From assembly GCA_963783175.1 (NCBI GenBank), contig CAWANG010000048.1:1-64000 (forward strand): DNA of 64,000 nt, read 5' to 3'. Position numbers and translations under genes: made by a program. This DNA is from Roseiarcus sp963783175. GTDB taxonomy: Bacteria > Pseudomonadota > Alphaproteobacteria > Rhizobiales > Beijerinckiaceae. Below the pieces are notes generated by a model, which saw only the letters and a list, made by a program, of their open reading frames with translations, was not told the DNA's origin and ran no database searches. This document shows, piece after piece, positions 7,957-16,073 of this stretch; position 1 is the stretch's first letter; each line of letters starts with the position of its first letter.

Positions 7957-8112
7957 ATGTTGGAAAAACAACGGCTTAGCCGTAGGATGACGGACACGTA
8001 TGGATGGAAACCCAGCCGGTCGAAGGCCGAGAAGCGCCTCGCCGAAAGCGAACGCGCGCTCGCCGAGGCGAGCCTCGACGCCCGCCGGCTTACGCGCCCT
8101 GATGCCGACTGA
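7957..8112 (+). pseudogene. DUF4169-like remnant at the element boundary
   Basis: A 51-residue frame whose last ~38 residues (SRSKAEKRLAESERALAEAS) match the C-terminal half of DUF4169, a small alphaproteobacterial protein normally of about 60 aa encoded next to an RHH gene. The usual N-terminus (typically M..IVNLRxARK) is missing and replaced by unrelated sequence, consistent with the integrated element having entered its 5' end. A strong AGGAGGA at 7944-7950 precedes the ATG at 7957, so a hybrid protein may still be made. It overlaps the RHH gene start by 11 bases. Confidence 0.45.
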
Positions 8113-8344
8113 CGCTGCGAGCGCGCGCGTCGTCAAACGCTCCCTGGTCATCGCCGGCCACCGCACCAGCATCTCGCTCGAGGACGCGTTCTGGCGCCGG
8201 CTGCGGCGCATTGCGCTCGAGCGCGGGCTGTCGCTCAATCAACTCGCGGCGATGGTCGACGCCTCGCGCGGCGACGCCAATCTGTCATCCGCTGTTCGGG
8301 TGTTCGTGCTCGAGGCCGAGCGCGCCGCTCACCCTGATCAGTAG
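8102..8344 (+). CDS. Ribbon-helix-helix domain protein
   Basis: An 80-aa protein of the RHH_4 type, a DNA-binding or DNA-binding-like fold. The beta strand is VVKRSLVIAGHRTSISLE and the helices are DAFWRRLRRIALERGLSLNQLAAMV, close to the family pattern. The ATG at 8102 is chosen because the longer upstream frame shows no homology. In Hyphomicrobiales this family regularly follows DUF4169, as here, although the regulated target is unknown. Its stop overlaps the convergent AsmA gene by seven bases. Confidence 0.75.
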   Translation: MPTDAASARVVKRSLVIAGHRTSISLEDAFWRRLRRIALERGLSLNQLAAMVDASRGDANLSSAVRVFVLEAERAAHPDQ

Positions 8345-11300
8345 AGCCCGCCCGGCGTCGAGTCGCCCGGCGTCGAGCGCGCTTTCGGCCTCGCTGGGGG
8401 CATCGGCGGCGTGGGCGGAGGCGCGTTGGCGCCCAATTCGTCGCTCTTCGCCGCTGGGGCGGTCCCGAACGGAGCCTTCGCGGTTGTCGCCGCCCCGCCA
8501 CTAGGCGTCTCGACCTTCACCGCTTCGGCGTTGTCGGCAGCGGCCTTCTCGGCCGCTGCTTTGTCGGCGGCGGCTTTTTCAGCCGCTGCTTTTTCGGCCG
8601 CAGCTTCCGCGGCCTGCTTCGCCGCCGCCTCGAGTTCGGCCGCCTTCTCCGCTTCTTCCTCGGCGCGCAAGTGCTCGACCAGCCCCTTCAGGCGCGCCTG
8701 CTCGACTTCAAACTCCTCAATTTCCTGCTGCCGGCGATCCATGAGCCGCTCGCCCTTCAGGCGGCGGTTGAAGAAAGCGCGCTCGCGGATGTCGGCTTCC
8801 ATCGCGGCGATGCGCTCGGTTTCGCGCGCGATCGCCTGCGCGGCGAGCCCGGCGGAAAGGGAGCTGACGTCGAACTGCCGCGTCGGCGCGTCCAGGACGT
8901 TGGCGACCGCGACCGCCGCGCTCGGCGGCGGTCCCGACCAGAACTTCAAGTCGCTCGCGGACGAGGTGAGCGTGAGGCGCGCCTCGGCGGCGAGTTTGCG
9001 AAGTTCGAAGTCGGCGCTCAGCGAGCCGTCGCCGCGCCGCCCGGGAATCCTGATCGGACCGACTTTCATGACGCCCGCGCTGAGCGCGATCGGCGCCGAC
9101 CCGTCCGGAATCGGCAACGGAGCCCGGCTGAGCTCGTTGCCGAAGGCGAAGGCGATATTTGTTTCGTCCAGCGGCGCGTCGGGGGCCTGCGCCTTGGCGA
9201 CCACGCGATCGAGGGCGGCAGGGTCCGTTCGCGCCAGCGCCGCCCCGGTGAAGGTCACGATCCCCGAGCCGGCGAGCCCGTCGATGAGTGCCACCGAACT
9301 GCGCCCGGTCGAGGCGAAATCGAGCGTTCCTCCGAGGCGGCCCGAGAATCCGGGCCGTTCGACCGCCACCGAGTCGACGCTCAGCGACCCGGTCAGCGTC
9401 GCCGTGTCGCCGTCGCGACGAAGCGTCGCATGGCCGGAGGCGGCGCCGCCAGCGATCTGCATCTTCAGCCCGTCGAGATCGAGCCGGCCCTCGTCAAAGC
9501 GCAGCGTTGTCGCGAACCGCTGCGCCGAGAGAGCGTCGGTGAGGTCAAGCGTCCCGACCTTGAGATCAATTGCGGTGGAGGGCGGGCGTAGCGGCGCTGG
9601 GGCGAATTTCGCCTCCGACCAGCGCGTTCCCGCCCTGCCCGGTTGTGGCGGCCCAAGCGCGAGCGCCAAAATGCCGCCCATCGGCAGGCGGTCGACCGTA
9701 AGCTCGCCTTCGATCTCCGCTGACGGAGGCAGCGGCGATCGCGCGGCTACCGACCTCGAGCCAAGCGCCTCCTCGGCGCTAGAGATCGCCGCGCTCGCTT
9801 GCGCGGCCGGCGCGTTGGTCGCCACGGGCTCATAGGTCAGTTCGCCGCCGGCCTTGACCCCGCCAATCGTCGCCGCGAGCTTCGAGAACGTCCACCGATC
9901 GCCGCGCAAGGTCGCATCGAACCCAATATCTGCAGGTGCGAGCGCGCCGCCATTGGCGGACGCAAGACCGAGCGCGGCGGCCAACGGGGCGAGGTTCGGC
10001 GTCTTGACCTTGGCGGCGCCAAACAGCTTCGCGTCGTCGCCCCCCGCCGCAGGCAGGAAGCGTCCGCGCCACGTAAGCTCTGAGCCGGCAAGGGTGGACG
10101 TCGCATCGACGTCGTAGCCCTGCGCCCATCCGCCGGCCGCGTTGAGCGCGACATGCCCGCGTCCGCCTCCCGCCGGCGCCGCGGTGAGGCCGAGCTGCCG
10201 CAACAGCGCGCCCGAGTTTGGGGAATCGAGACTGACGGTCAGAGCGCGGCCGTTATCCTTCGGCCGCGGATCCAGCGCCATCGTGAACTGAGTCTCGCCC
10301 GCCGATCCGTTGGCGCGCAGGGAATCGACTGCCGGCGCGCCGCCGGCGCCGGCGCCGCCGCGCGCCTCGAAGGTCAGAGCCGCCGGCGAAAGCTCAGCCG
10401 CCCGATCGACCAGCCTCCGGCTCCATTCGCCCGGCGCAAGACGCGCGATGAGCACCGCGAAATCGCGCAGCCGGTCGGCTCGCAGATGGCCCGTCGCCGC
10501 AATCGAGTCGCGACCCATCGCGCCTGCGATGTCCAGCGACGCGCCGCCCAACCCGGCGACGCTCAAGCGATCGAGGGTGACGTTCGGCCCGGTTTTGACC
10601 GCCTTCAGCACGACCGAGCCGCTGTCAACCTGCGCCTCGCCGGCATGGGCGATATGCAGCGAGCCCGCTCTGAGCGAAATCGAAAGGTCCATGTCGCCGA
10701 TCATCTTTCCGGCGGCGAGGCTCGGCAGCGTGTCGACGTCGAGCGAATTGGTCGCCAGGTCCAGGTCGAGGCGGCCGGCGTCGGCACCGGCCGGACCCTT
10801 GAACGCGAGCGAGCCGGTCAGGTTCGTGCGATCCAGCGTCAGCTTGAGATTGCGCCCGGAGAGCCCGGTCGCCGACGCTTCGACGGCGCCCGACAGCGAG
10901 GCGCTGCGATAGGCGAGCGCTTCGCCGATGGCCGCAACCTTGGCCGCGGCTTCCGTCGCGCCGAGGGCCGCCCAATCGCGAAGCAGCCCAAAGTCGGCGC
11001 TGCTGAAATCAATGCCGCCTTGGAACTTCGCCGCTATTTCGGTGTCGAGATCGCCTTCGCCCGCTATTCGGCTTTGCCCCGGGAGGCCCAGGTTGAAACG
11101 CAGATGCAACGGCGCGCCAGGTCCAGTTTTCAGCACGGCGCTCGCGTCGGGCAGCGTTTGCGCGCCAAGGATGATCGGCTCAGCCGAGACTTGGGCGTCG
11201 ATCGCCATCCAGCTTTGCCGACCCTGAAGCGCCACCGCGGCGATCCGCGATAGGAGCGTCGCCGCGCGCGCGGGCGCGACGCCGTCCTCGCCCTTGCGGC

Positions 11301-12279
11301 GCATGAGCGAATCGACGTTCGCTTGCTTGGCTTTCACTTCCACGCTGAGCCGGGGCGGCGAGCCGAAAACGAGCGTGGCGTCCCCATTCGCTCGGATCGC
11401 CCGTTCTTCCGGCCCGAGCCGGAACTCCGCCCCGCGAATGGCCGCCCGGTTAAGATCGACGGTCATCGGTCCGGCGACGCGCCACGGCGTCGGCTCACTC
11501 TCGCCGGGCGCGGTTCCGCTCAAGGCGGCCGCGCCTGCGAATTGAAGGTCGCCGAGCCCGCCGGCCGCGTCGCCTTCGAGCATCCCTTCAAACTCGCCGG
11601 CCGGCCAGCTCGACCCGGCGTCCACCTCGACGCGGAGCGGCGTCCCCTCCGGCCCCGGCTTCTGCGACGCGACCCTGAAGACGACCGCCGCCCCGTCAGG
11701 GCCGGAAAACTGGCCAGTGAGTTGGGCAGGCCCGTCGAGAGCCGGAACGGCAGCGTCGATGTCGACGCCTGCGATCTCTAGCGCTGCTCCGTCGGCGGCG
11801 CCGACGACTCGCACCCGCCCGTTCCGCACGATCAGATGGTCAACCCCGGTCGATCGGAGCCGAGCGATCGGCAACGCCGGGAAGCGCGGCGCGCCATCGG
11901 CCCCGCGCACGATCGTCAGAACGGGGTTATCGAGGCTGATGTCCGAGAACCGGATCTCACCGCTCGTGAGTTTGACGAGCGCGAGCTCGAGCCGCGCAGA
12001 GTTGAACGACAGCTTGGGGCCGTCGGGGCCTGGCGCGGACAACGAGCCCGCGCCGAGCGCAAGATAGGGCGTCGGCAGGAGCCTGACCTCGATGGGTCCC
12101 CTCAGCGAGACATTCGCGCCGGTGATCGCGTGGACACGCGCTTCGACCTCGGCGCGATGCGCGGACCAGTCGATGAGCATGGGCGCGACGAGCGCTGCCG
12201 ACATCACGGCGACGAGCGCGACCGCGATGATGGTCAGGACATTGCGCACGAGGAAACGATTTCCACTCCGCCTCGACAA
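8338..12279 (-). CDS. AsmA-family outer-membrane assembly/lipid-transport protein
   Basis: A 1313-aa protein anchored by one N-terminal helix (residues about 13-37, LTIIAVALVAVMSAALV) with the body in the periplasm. The first ~120 residues carry the AsmA domain signature (VHAITGANVSLRGPIEVRLL...PYLALG), and long beta-rich repeats follow. AsmA-like proteins are thought to form bridges that carry phospholipid between inner and outer membranes. The C-terminus is unusual: a charged coiled coil (about 1150-1215) leads into an Ala/Lys-rich stretch of EKAAAEKAAADK repeats and a Pro-rich tail. It stands alone, convergent with the RHH gene. Confidence 0.85.
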   Translation of the reverse strand: MSRRSGNRFLVRNVLTIIAVALVAVMSAALVAPMLIDWSAHRAEVEARVHAITGANVSLRGPIEVRLLPTPYLALGAGSLSAPGPDGPKLSFNSARLELALVKLTSGEIRFSDISLDNPVLTIVRGADGAPRFPALPIARLRSTGVDHLIVRNGRVRVVGAADGAALEIAGVDIDAAVPALDGPAQLTGQFSGPDGAAVVFRVASQKPGPEGTPLRVEVDAGSSWPAGEFEGMLEGDAAGGLGDLQFAGAAALSGTAPGESEPTPWRVAGPMTVDLNRAAIRGAEFRLGPEERAIRANGDATLVFGSPPRLSVEVKAKQANVDSLMRRKGEDGVAPARAATLLSRIAAVALQGRQSWMAIDAQVSAEPIILGAQTLPDASAVLKTGPGAPLHLRFNLGLPGQSRIAGEGDLDTEIAAKFQGGIDFSSADFGLLRDWAALGATEAAAKVAAIGEALAYRSASLSGAVEASATGLSGRNLKLTLDRTNLTGSLAFKGPAGADAGRLDLDLATNSLDVDTLPSLAAGKMIGDMDLSISLRAGSLHIAHAGEAQVDSGSVVLKAVKTGPNVTLDRLSVAGLGGASLDIAGAMGRDSIAATGHLRADRLRDFAVLIARLAPGEWSRRLVDRAAELSPAALTFEARGGAGAGGAPAVDSLRANGSAGETQFTMALDPRPKDNGRALTVSLDSPNSGALLRQLGLTAAPAGGGRGHVALNAAGGWAQGYDVDATSTLAGSELTWRGRFLPAAGGDDAKLFGAAKVKTPNLAPLAAALGLASANGGALAPADIGFDATLRGDRWTFSKLAATIGGVKAGGELTYEPVATNAPAAQASAAISSAEEALGSRSVAARSPLPPSAEIEGELTVDRLPMGGILALALGPPQPGRAGTRWSEAKFAPAPLRPPSTAIDLKVGTLDLTDALSAQRFATTLRFDEGRLDLDGLKMQIAGGAASGHATLRRDGDTATLTGSLSVDSVAVERPGFSGRLGGTLDFASTGRSSVALIDGLAGSGIVTFTGAALARTDPAALDRVVAKAQAPDAPLDETNIAFAFGNELSRAPLPIPDGSAPIALSAGVMKVGPIRIPGRRGDGSLSADFELRKLAAEARLTLTSSASDLKFWSGPPPSAAVAVANVLDAPTRQFDVSSLSAGLAAQAIARETERIAAMEADIRERAFFNRRLKGERLMDRRQQEIEEFEVEQARLKGLVEHLRAEEEAEKAAELEAAAKQAAEAAAEKAAAEKAAADKAAAEKAAADNAEAVKVETPSGGAATTAKAPFGTAPAAKSDELGANAPPPTPPMPPARPKARSTPGDSTPGGLY

Positions 12280-12434
12280 ACCGCCGCGGGAACGACTCGG
12301 CGACCATCGCGGTCCAAAATGGCGCGAAAGTATGACCGAGACAACAAATGGGCAGGTTGGCGGCGTTGACGCTTATCGCCGCGCGCGTTGCAGGCGATAC
12401 GCTTCGGAGCGCGATAATCCCGGCGGCCGCCGGC

Positions 12435-13264
12435 TCATGGCGCGGCTTTTGATTCGCGGAAATAGGGGGCCGCGACTTTGCCGTCCCGATCCCGATAGGG
12501 CGCCATCCAGGCGAGTCCGGCTTCGGTCGTCGTCAGAGGCTGGTATTCGCAGCCAACCCAGCCGCCGTAGCCGAGCCGGTCGATCAATGGCAGCAGGAAC
12601 GCATAGTTGATCTCGCCAGAGCCAGGCTCGCGCCGACCGGGATTGTCGGCGATCTGGATATGCGAGATTGCCGGCGCCGCGGCTTCGAGGCGGCGCGCGA
12701 GATCGCCCTCCATCACCTGCATGTGATAGATGTCGGCCTGCAGGTAGAGATTTCGGACTTGACGCAGCCCATCAGCCGCAGGGCCTGGTCGCTGCGGTTC
12801 AAGAAGAAGCCCGGCATGTCCCGGGTGTTGATCGGCTCGATCAGGAGCCTGACGCCGCGCCTAGCCGTCGCCTCCGCGGCGAAGGCGAGGCTGGCGACAA
12901 AGGTTTCCTCGAGCGCTCGCTGATCAGCGCCGGGCGGCGCAATGCCGGCGAGGCAATTGACCCGCACGCAGCCAAGTTCGCTGGCATAATCGAGCGCGCG
13001 CGAAACGCCGTCGCGGAACTCCTTTTCGCGGCCGGGCAGGATCGCGATTCCGCGCTCGCCGGCCTCCCAATCTCCAGCCGGCAGGTTGAAGAGCGCTTGA
13101 GTCAGGCCGTGGTCAGCGAGCCGCCGGGCGATGTCCCGGACGCCGTGGTCGTAAGGCGAAGCATACTCGACGCCCTTGAACCCGGCCCGCGCCGCCGCGG
13201 CGAAGCGGTCGAGGAAAGGCAGCTCGGTGAACAGAAAGCCGAGGTTGGCGGAGAAATTCGGCAT
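12435..13264 (-). pseudogene. hyi: Hydroxypyruvate isomerase, frameshifted
   Basis: Interconverts hydroxypyruvate and tartronate semialdehyde (glyoxylate metabolism), TIM-barrel fold. The first part (13264 to about 12770) has the family start MPNFSANLGFLFTELPF, the metal-site Glu in FKGVEYASPYDHG and LLIEPINTRDMPGFFL. The rest (about 12765-12435: YLQADIYHMQVMEGDL, HIQIADNPGRREPG, EINY) is in another frame. The break at about 12765-12770, near LRLMG, is one missing base; joined length about 276 aa, slightly longer than usual. It could work if the break is a sequencing error. The glycerate kinase at 25.9 kb could act further down the same pathway. Confidence 0.75.
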
Positions 13265-13317
13265 GCCGGCTCCGGGCCGGAGGCCGGCGCCTTCGACCCG
13301 TCAATCCTGGCCCCCGA

Positions 13318-13770
13318 TCAGTGCGCCAAGGCGCCGGCTCGACGCGCGGCGCGTTCGCCGGCGGCGTGCATTTCATCGGTCGCGAGGCTTGCGAGGCCTA
13401 GCCGGGCGTAGTGGACGCGATAATAGCCGTCCGCGCCCACTTCCACCGCGCCTCGATGGCGTTCGTCGGCAAGCAGCTCCTGCGCCATCACGCCGCGGAA
13501 TTCGCGATCCTCGCCGACATAGCGGAAGCTGTACAAATTCAACCCTTCGGCTGTCTCGCCGGCGCGGTTCACATGCGTTTTCAAACGTTGGTCGGAGGTA
13601 GGAGGACCCTCGCCACTCACGCCTCGCTTGTTAAGGGCGTGCCCAACGGCGTCCTCGGTTGAAGTCGAAGAGCCCGGGCTCGTCTCGATATGCTCGAACC
13701 CAAGAAGCTCAGCATCATCGAGATCCAACGTTTCGGCCGTCGCCGTTTCTTGGTTCCGAAGCTCCGACAT
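13318..13770 (-). CDS. Free-standing S74-type self-processing chaperone protein, copy B
   Basis: A 150-aa protein with two parts. Residues 1-58 are acidic and have DDAELLGFEHIE and a GVSGEGPPT motif. Residues 59-150 match the S74 intramolecular-chaperone domain found at the C-terminus of phage tail spikes (SDQRLKTHV, YSFRYVG, RGVMAQELLAD, GADGYYRVHY). S59 and K64 are five apart, as in the Ser/Lys dyad that lets endosialidase chaperones cut themselves. There is no fibre part. It is 563 bases from a tandem paralog, and the pair is divergent from a peptide-modification operon, so it may be a modified precursor rather than phage debris. Function uncertain. Confidence 0.65.
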   Translation of the reverse strand: MSELRNQETATAETLDLDDAELLGFEHIETSPGSSTSTEDAVGHALNKRGVSGEGPPTSDQRLKTHVNRAGETAEGLNLYSFRYVGEDREFRGVMAQELLADERHRGAVEVGADGYYRVHYARLGLASLATDEMHAAGERAARRAGALAH

Positions 13771-13880
13771 CTGGGTTCCCTTTCCACTGAAAATATTGAG
13801 CCGACCGGCCCTTCGCTGCGCGTCGCCGATCCGGCCTGATCCCGAGTCGACGCCTTCGACCGGTGAATGCTCGGTCTGGA

Positions 13881-14333
13881 TCAGTTCGCCAAAGTCGCGG
13901 CTCGGCGCGCGGCGCGCTCGCCGGCGGCGAGCATCTCGTCCGTCACGAGACTTGCCAGGCCCAGCTGGGCATAGTCGACGCGGAAATATCCATCGGCCCC
14001 CGCTTCGACCGCACGACGTTTGCGCTCATCGGCGAGCAGCTCCTGCGCCATCACGCCACGGAATTCACGATCGTCACCGATATAGCTAAAGCTATACACA
14101 TTCACCCCTTCGGCCGTCTCGCCGACACGTCTCACATCCGTCTTCAAACGACGATCGGAAATCGCAGGACCCTCCCCTGACGCTCCCCGCTTATTGAACG
14201 CGACCGCGACAGCTTCTTCGGCCGAAATCGACGGGTCTTGCCTGATCTCGACATGCTCGAAACCGAGCAGTTCCGCTTCGTCCAACTCCCCGGTTCCGGA
14301 GGTCGCCAACTCTTGATCTCGAGATTCAGCCAT
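13881..14333 (-). CDS. Free-standing S74-type self-processing chaperone protein, copy A
   Basis: The 150-aa paralog of the preceding gene, the same length and roughly 60-65% identical by eye. It starts MAESRDQELATSG, shares DEAELLGFEHVE and GASGEGPAI, and then has SDRRLKTDV with S59 and K64 at the positions expected of the S74 self-cleavage dyad. Cleavage before S59 would free a 58-residue peptide ending in the GEG motif. The start region (GGAGAATCC before ATGGCTGA) is nearly the same as that of the 39-aa peptide gene upstream. The domain is known in phage tail proteins; the role of free-standing versions is not established. Confidence 0.65.
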   Translation of the reverse strand: MAESRDQELATSGTGELDEAELLGFEHVEIRQDPSISAEEAVAVAFNKRGASGEGPAISDRRLKTDVRRVGETAEGVNVYSFSYIGDDREFRGVMAQELLADERKRRAVEAGADGYFRVDYAQLGLASLVTDEMLAAGERAARRAATLAN

Positions 14334-14411
14334 TTGGATTCTCCGTTCTTATCAGAAAGGTAATCAATTTCGGCCTAACGCTACGTCGCCGGCAGGTGCG
14401 GATCGCACGGC

Positions 14412-14447
14412 GGGGGGCCTTTCCACTCCTGAGGTGGGCGGCCCCCC
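14412..14447. other. Strong GC hairpin between peptide and S74 genes
   Basis: GGGGGGCC (14412-14419) pairs with GGCCCCCC (14440-14447); inside, CCAC (14423-14426) can pair with GTGG (14434-14437). Read on the minus strand it lies in the 215-base gap after the 39-aa peptide gene and before S74 copy A, with no T-run following, so it is more likely a leaky attenuator or RNA-stabilising stem than a full terminator. On the plus strand it is followed by TCTTTTGG. Confidence 0.45.
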
Positions 14448-14548
14448 TCTTTTGGAGAAACTAAATCCAAGCCTCACTTGGCCTGGACTTGTCTTTCCGC
14501 GCAGATCAGAGGTTCTTTCCTCGGTTCCGTCCCGACCGCCGCGTCCAT

Positions 14549-14668
14549 TCAGACCGGCGGGCCTTCCCCAATGAGATACATCGGGACGCCTTCCCCGCTC
14601 GTCGTCCTCTTTTGATCCGGCATGCCTTCGCCGGACATCGAGTTTGTGTGATCGCGAAATTCAGCCAT
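14549..14668 (-). CDS. 39-aa candidate RiPP precursor with three GEG motifs
   Basis: A 39-codon gene. The start, MAEFRD, matches the first residues of the S74 paralog MAESRD, and the upstream GGAGAATCCGA matches that gene's ribosome-binding region, so it is a relative of the S74 genes that lacks the chaperone domain. It contains three spaced copies of a motif, SGEGMP (12-17), SGEGVP (24-29) and IGEGPP (33-38), ending in V39. The S74 proteins each have one such motif. Size, repeats and position beside a HExxH peptide-modification enzyme suggest a peptide substrate. It is too short for function to be proven from sequence alone. Confidence 0.5.
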   Translation of the reverse strand: MAEFRDHTNSMSGEGMPDQKRTTSGEGVPMYLIGEGPPV

Positions 14669-15017
14669 TCGGATTCTCCGCCCAGTGTGGAAGTACTAAC
14701 CAGTCACGCTTTACGCCACCCGCCGGCAGGCGCGGATCTGAAAAGGCAAGCTGGCCCCGCGTTTTGCGGAGATTGACGCCCGCGCCCAGATCATCCGAAA
14801 TTCATCACCCAGCCCGGCAAAACCCAATCGATAACGAGAACCTCAGGTTTGTCCAGTCTTACTTCCGTTGCGTCAACAGGTCTCAGCCGCTAGCTATCCG
14901 GCGTCCCGCCAGGTTTTGGCTGCGCCCGAACGCCCGCAGCGGCGATTTCTGAAAAAGCCGTTTGCCTTGACCGGCGGCAATTGTAAAGACATGTGGCGAA
15001 AATGAGATGGACTTCCG
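14669..15017. other. Divergent intergenic region (349 bp)
   Basis: It separates the leftward peptide gene from the rightward modification operon, so promoters for both should lie here. Next to the peptide gene, 14669-14745 is similar to the leader of S74 copy A. I see no convincing gene; a 42-codon frame from ATG 15002 overlaps the enzyme start and has no supporting homology. Base composition is less GC-rich than the flanks. Confidence 0.5.
14868..14896 (+). promoter_or_regulatory. Possible sigma-70 promoter of the HExxH operon
   Basis: TTGCGT at 14868-14873 and TAGCTA at 14891-14896 are separated by 17 bases, the ideal spacing for -35 and -10 elements, and read toward the modification operon. 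The -10 is a weak match, so this is a suggestion only. Confidence 0.25.
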
Positions 15018-16073
15018 TTGAGGCTCCCCTTACGGGCTCCTTTCGCAGCTGGGCTCTCTTCGCCAATGTTTCCGGGGCTGTCGCGATCCGCGGACCCTTT
15101 TCGTCCGCAAAGCAAATGCGATGTCGTTGATCTAGACGACAGGATGCGGGCCAAGCTGGCTTCGAGCCTTGCGCACATCTTTGATCGGATGACCTCGACG
15201 CTCGGTATTGAAGACACGGAGCTCGGGCCGATCCTGTCGCAGGTCAGGGCCCATCGGCAAGCGCCATCGGTCTTCGCGAGCTATTTTGAACTCGTATTCG
15301 CCTTGAAGGCCAAGCGATACGACGAGGCCGCCTGTCTTTGGCGGCGAATCGCGGCGACGGTCGGCGATACGCCCGTCTTCGATGTCGCTCCGCTCAATGT
15401 CGACGCCTTGGGCGAGGACGCCGCCCGCTTCGCCAGACTATTGAACGCGGCCGAGCAGGAACCGATCATCGGCCCGCCCGACCTTGCGCGCTGGCCTGCC
15501 TTCGCGGCCGGCGTCGCGGAGGCCTTTTCCCTCCTCGAGGAAACGGACGCCGCGCTCGCCGCCGAGATTCGTGGGTTGATCGTCCAAGTGATCGGTTCGG
15601 CGCCCTGCGCCCCGGCGCTGTCGTTCGGCAGCGTCACCTCACTCCCGCTTTGGGGGGCCGTCACCCTGAATCTCGAACTCCATCGAACCCCGCTCGAAAT
15701 TGCCAGCGGACTTGTTCATGAAGGCGCGCATACGCTGTTATTCGGCTATGCGCTCGACGAGCGCCTGGTCCGCAATCCCGATACTCAGCGCTTCCCTTCC
15801 CCCTTGCGCTCCGATCCGCGCCCGATGGACGGCGTCTTCCATGCGACCTTTGTCTGCGCGCGGTTGCATCTGCTTTATCGCGGTTTGCTCGAACGCCGTC
15901 CGAAGAGCCTGCGCGGCATCGATCTAGGCGCGATCGAGAAGAAGACGGCGCAGTTGGCGAGCCGATTCGATGACGGTGCCCGGCTCATCGCGGACAAGGC
16001 CAGTTTGACCGAGCTCGGGGAGAGGGTGTTGCGCTCGACCGTGGATTATATGTCGCATGACGCTGCAGCTTGA
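15018..16073 (+). CDS. HExxH-motif putative peptide-modification enzyme (peptide beta-hydroxylase type)
   Basis: A 351-aa protein (fewer if the start is ATG 15066 or 15144; the TTG at 15018 opens the frame). The second half has LVHEGAHTLLFG with H234, E235 and H238, then the distinctive block SPLRSDPRPMDGVFHATFV at 261-279. These match my memory of the TIGR04267-type 'HEXXH motif' putative peptide-modification family, in which some members are now regarded as iron/2-oxoglutarate peptide beta-hydroxylases rather than proteases. Likely role: side-chain hydroxylation of a ribosomal peptide. Its last 17 bases overlap the adenylation gene, so the two are co-translated. Candidate substrates are encoded divergently next door. 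Confidence 0.7.
   Translation: MRLPLRAPFAAGLSSPMFPGLSRSADPFRPQSKCDVVDLDDRMRAKLASSLAHIFDRMTSTLGIEDTELGPILSQVRAHRQAPSVFASYFELVFALKAKRYDEAACLWRRIAATVGDTPVFDVAPLNVDALGEDAARFARLLNAAEQEPIIGPPDLARWPAFAAGVAEAFSLLEETDAALAAEIRGLIVQVIGSAPCAPALSFGSVTSLPLWGAVTLNLELHRTPLEIASGLVHEGAHTLLFGYALDERLVRNPDTQRFPSPLRSDPRPMDGVFHATFVCARLHLLYRGLLERRPKSLRGIDLGAIEKKTAQLASRFDDGARLIADKASLTELGERVLRSTVDYMSHDAAA

Larger units (their letters stand above)
13290..14345. repeat. Tandem duplication of the S74 gene unit
   Basis: The two 150-codon genes repeat at a 563-base period. The likeness extends about 30 bases beyond both stop codons (GCCTTCGACC ... GATCAGT), so the duplication copied a whole gene plus its 3' flank. Third-position differences are frequent, so the duplication is not recent. 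Leader sequence before 14333 (CGCCGGCAGGTGCGGATC) also recurs before the 39-aa peptide gene at about 14720-14740, suggesting an earlier duplication of the 5' part. Confidence 0.65.

Noticed and set aside
7880..7990. tRNA gene as the integration target
   Set aside because: No cloverleaf or T-loop GTTCRANYC sequence was found on either strand near the integrase.
10153..11253. 366-codon plus-strand open frame in the AsmA gene
   Set aside because: Arg/Ala-rich composition and no recognisable domain; a shadow of the AsmA frame.
14412..14460. Plus-strand intrinsic terminator
   Set aside because: The stem is followed by TCTTTT, but no plus-strand gene ends upstream of it.
15002..15130. 42-codon frame MRWTSVEAPLTG... 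as an extra precursor peptide
   Set aside because: It overlaps the start of the HExxH gene, has no GEG motif and only a weak ribosome-binding site.
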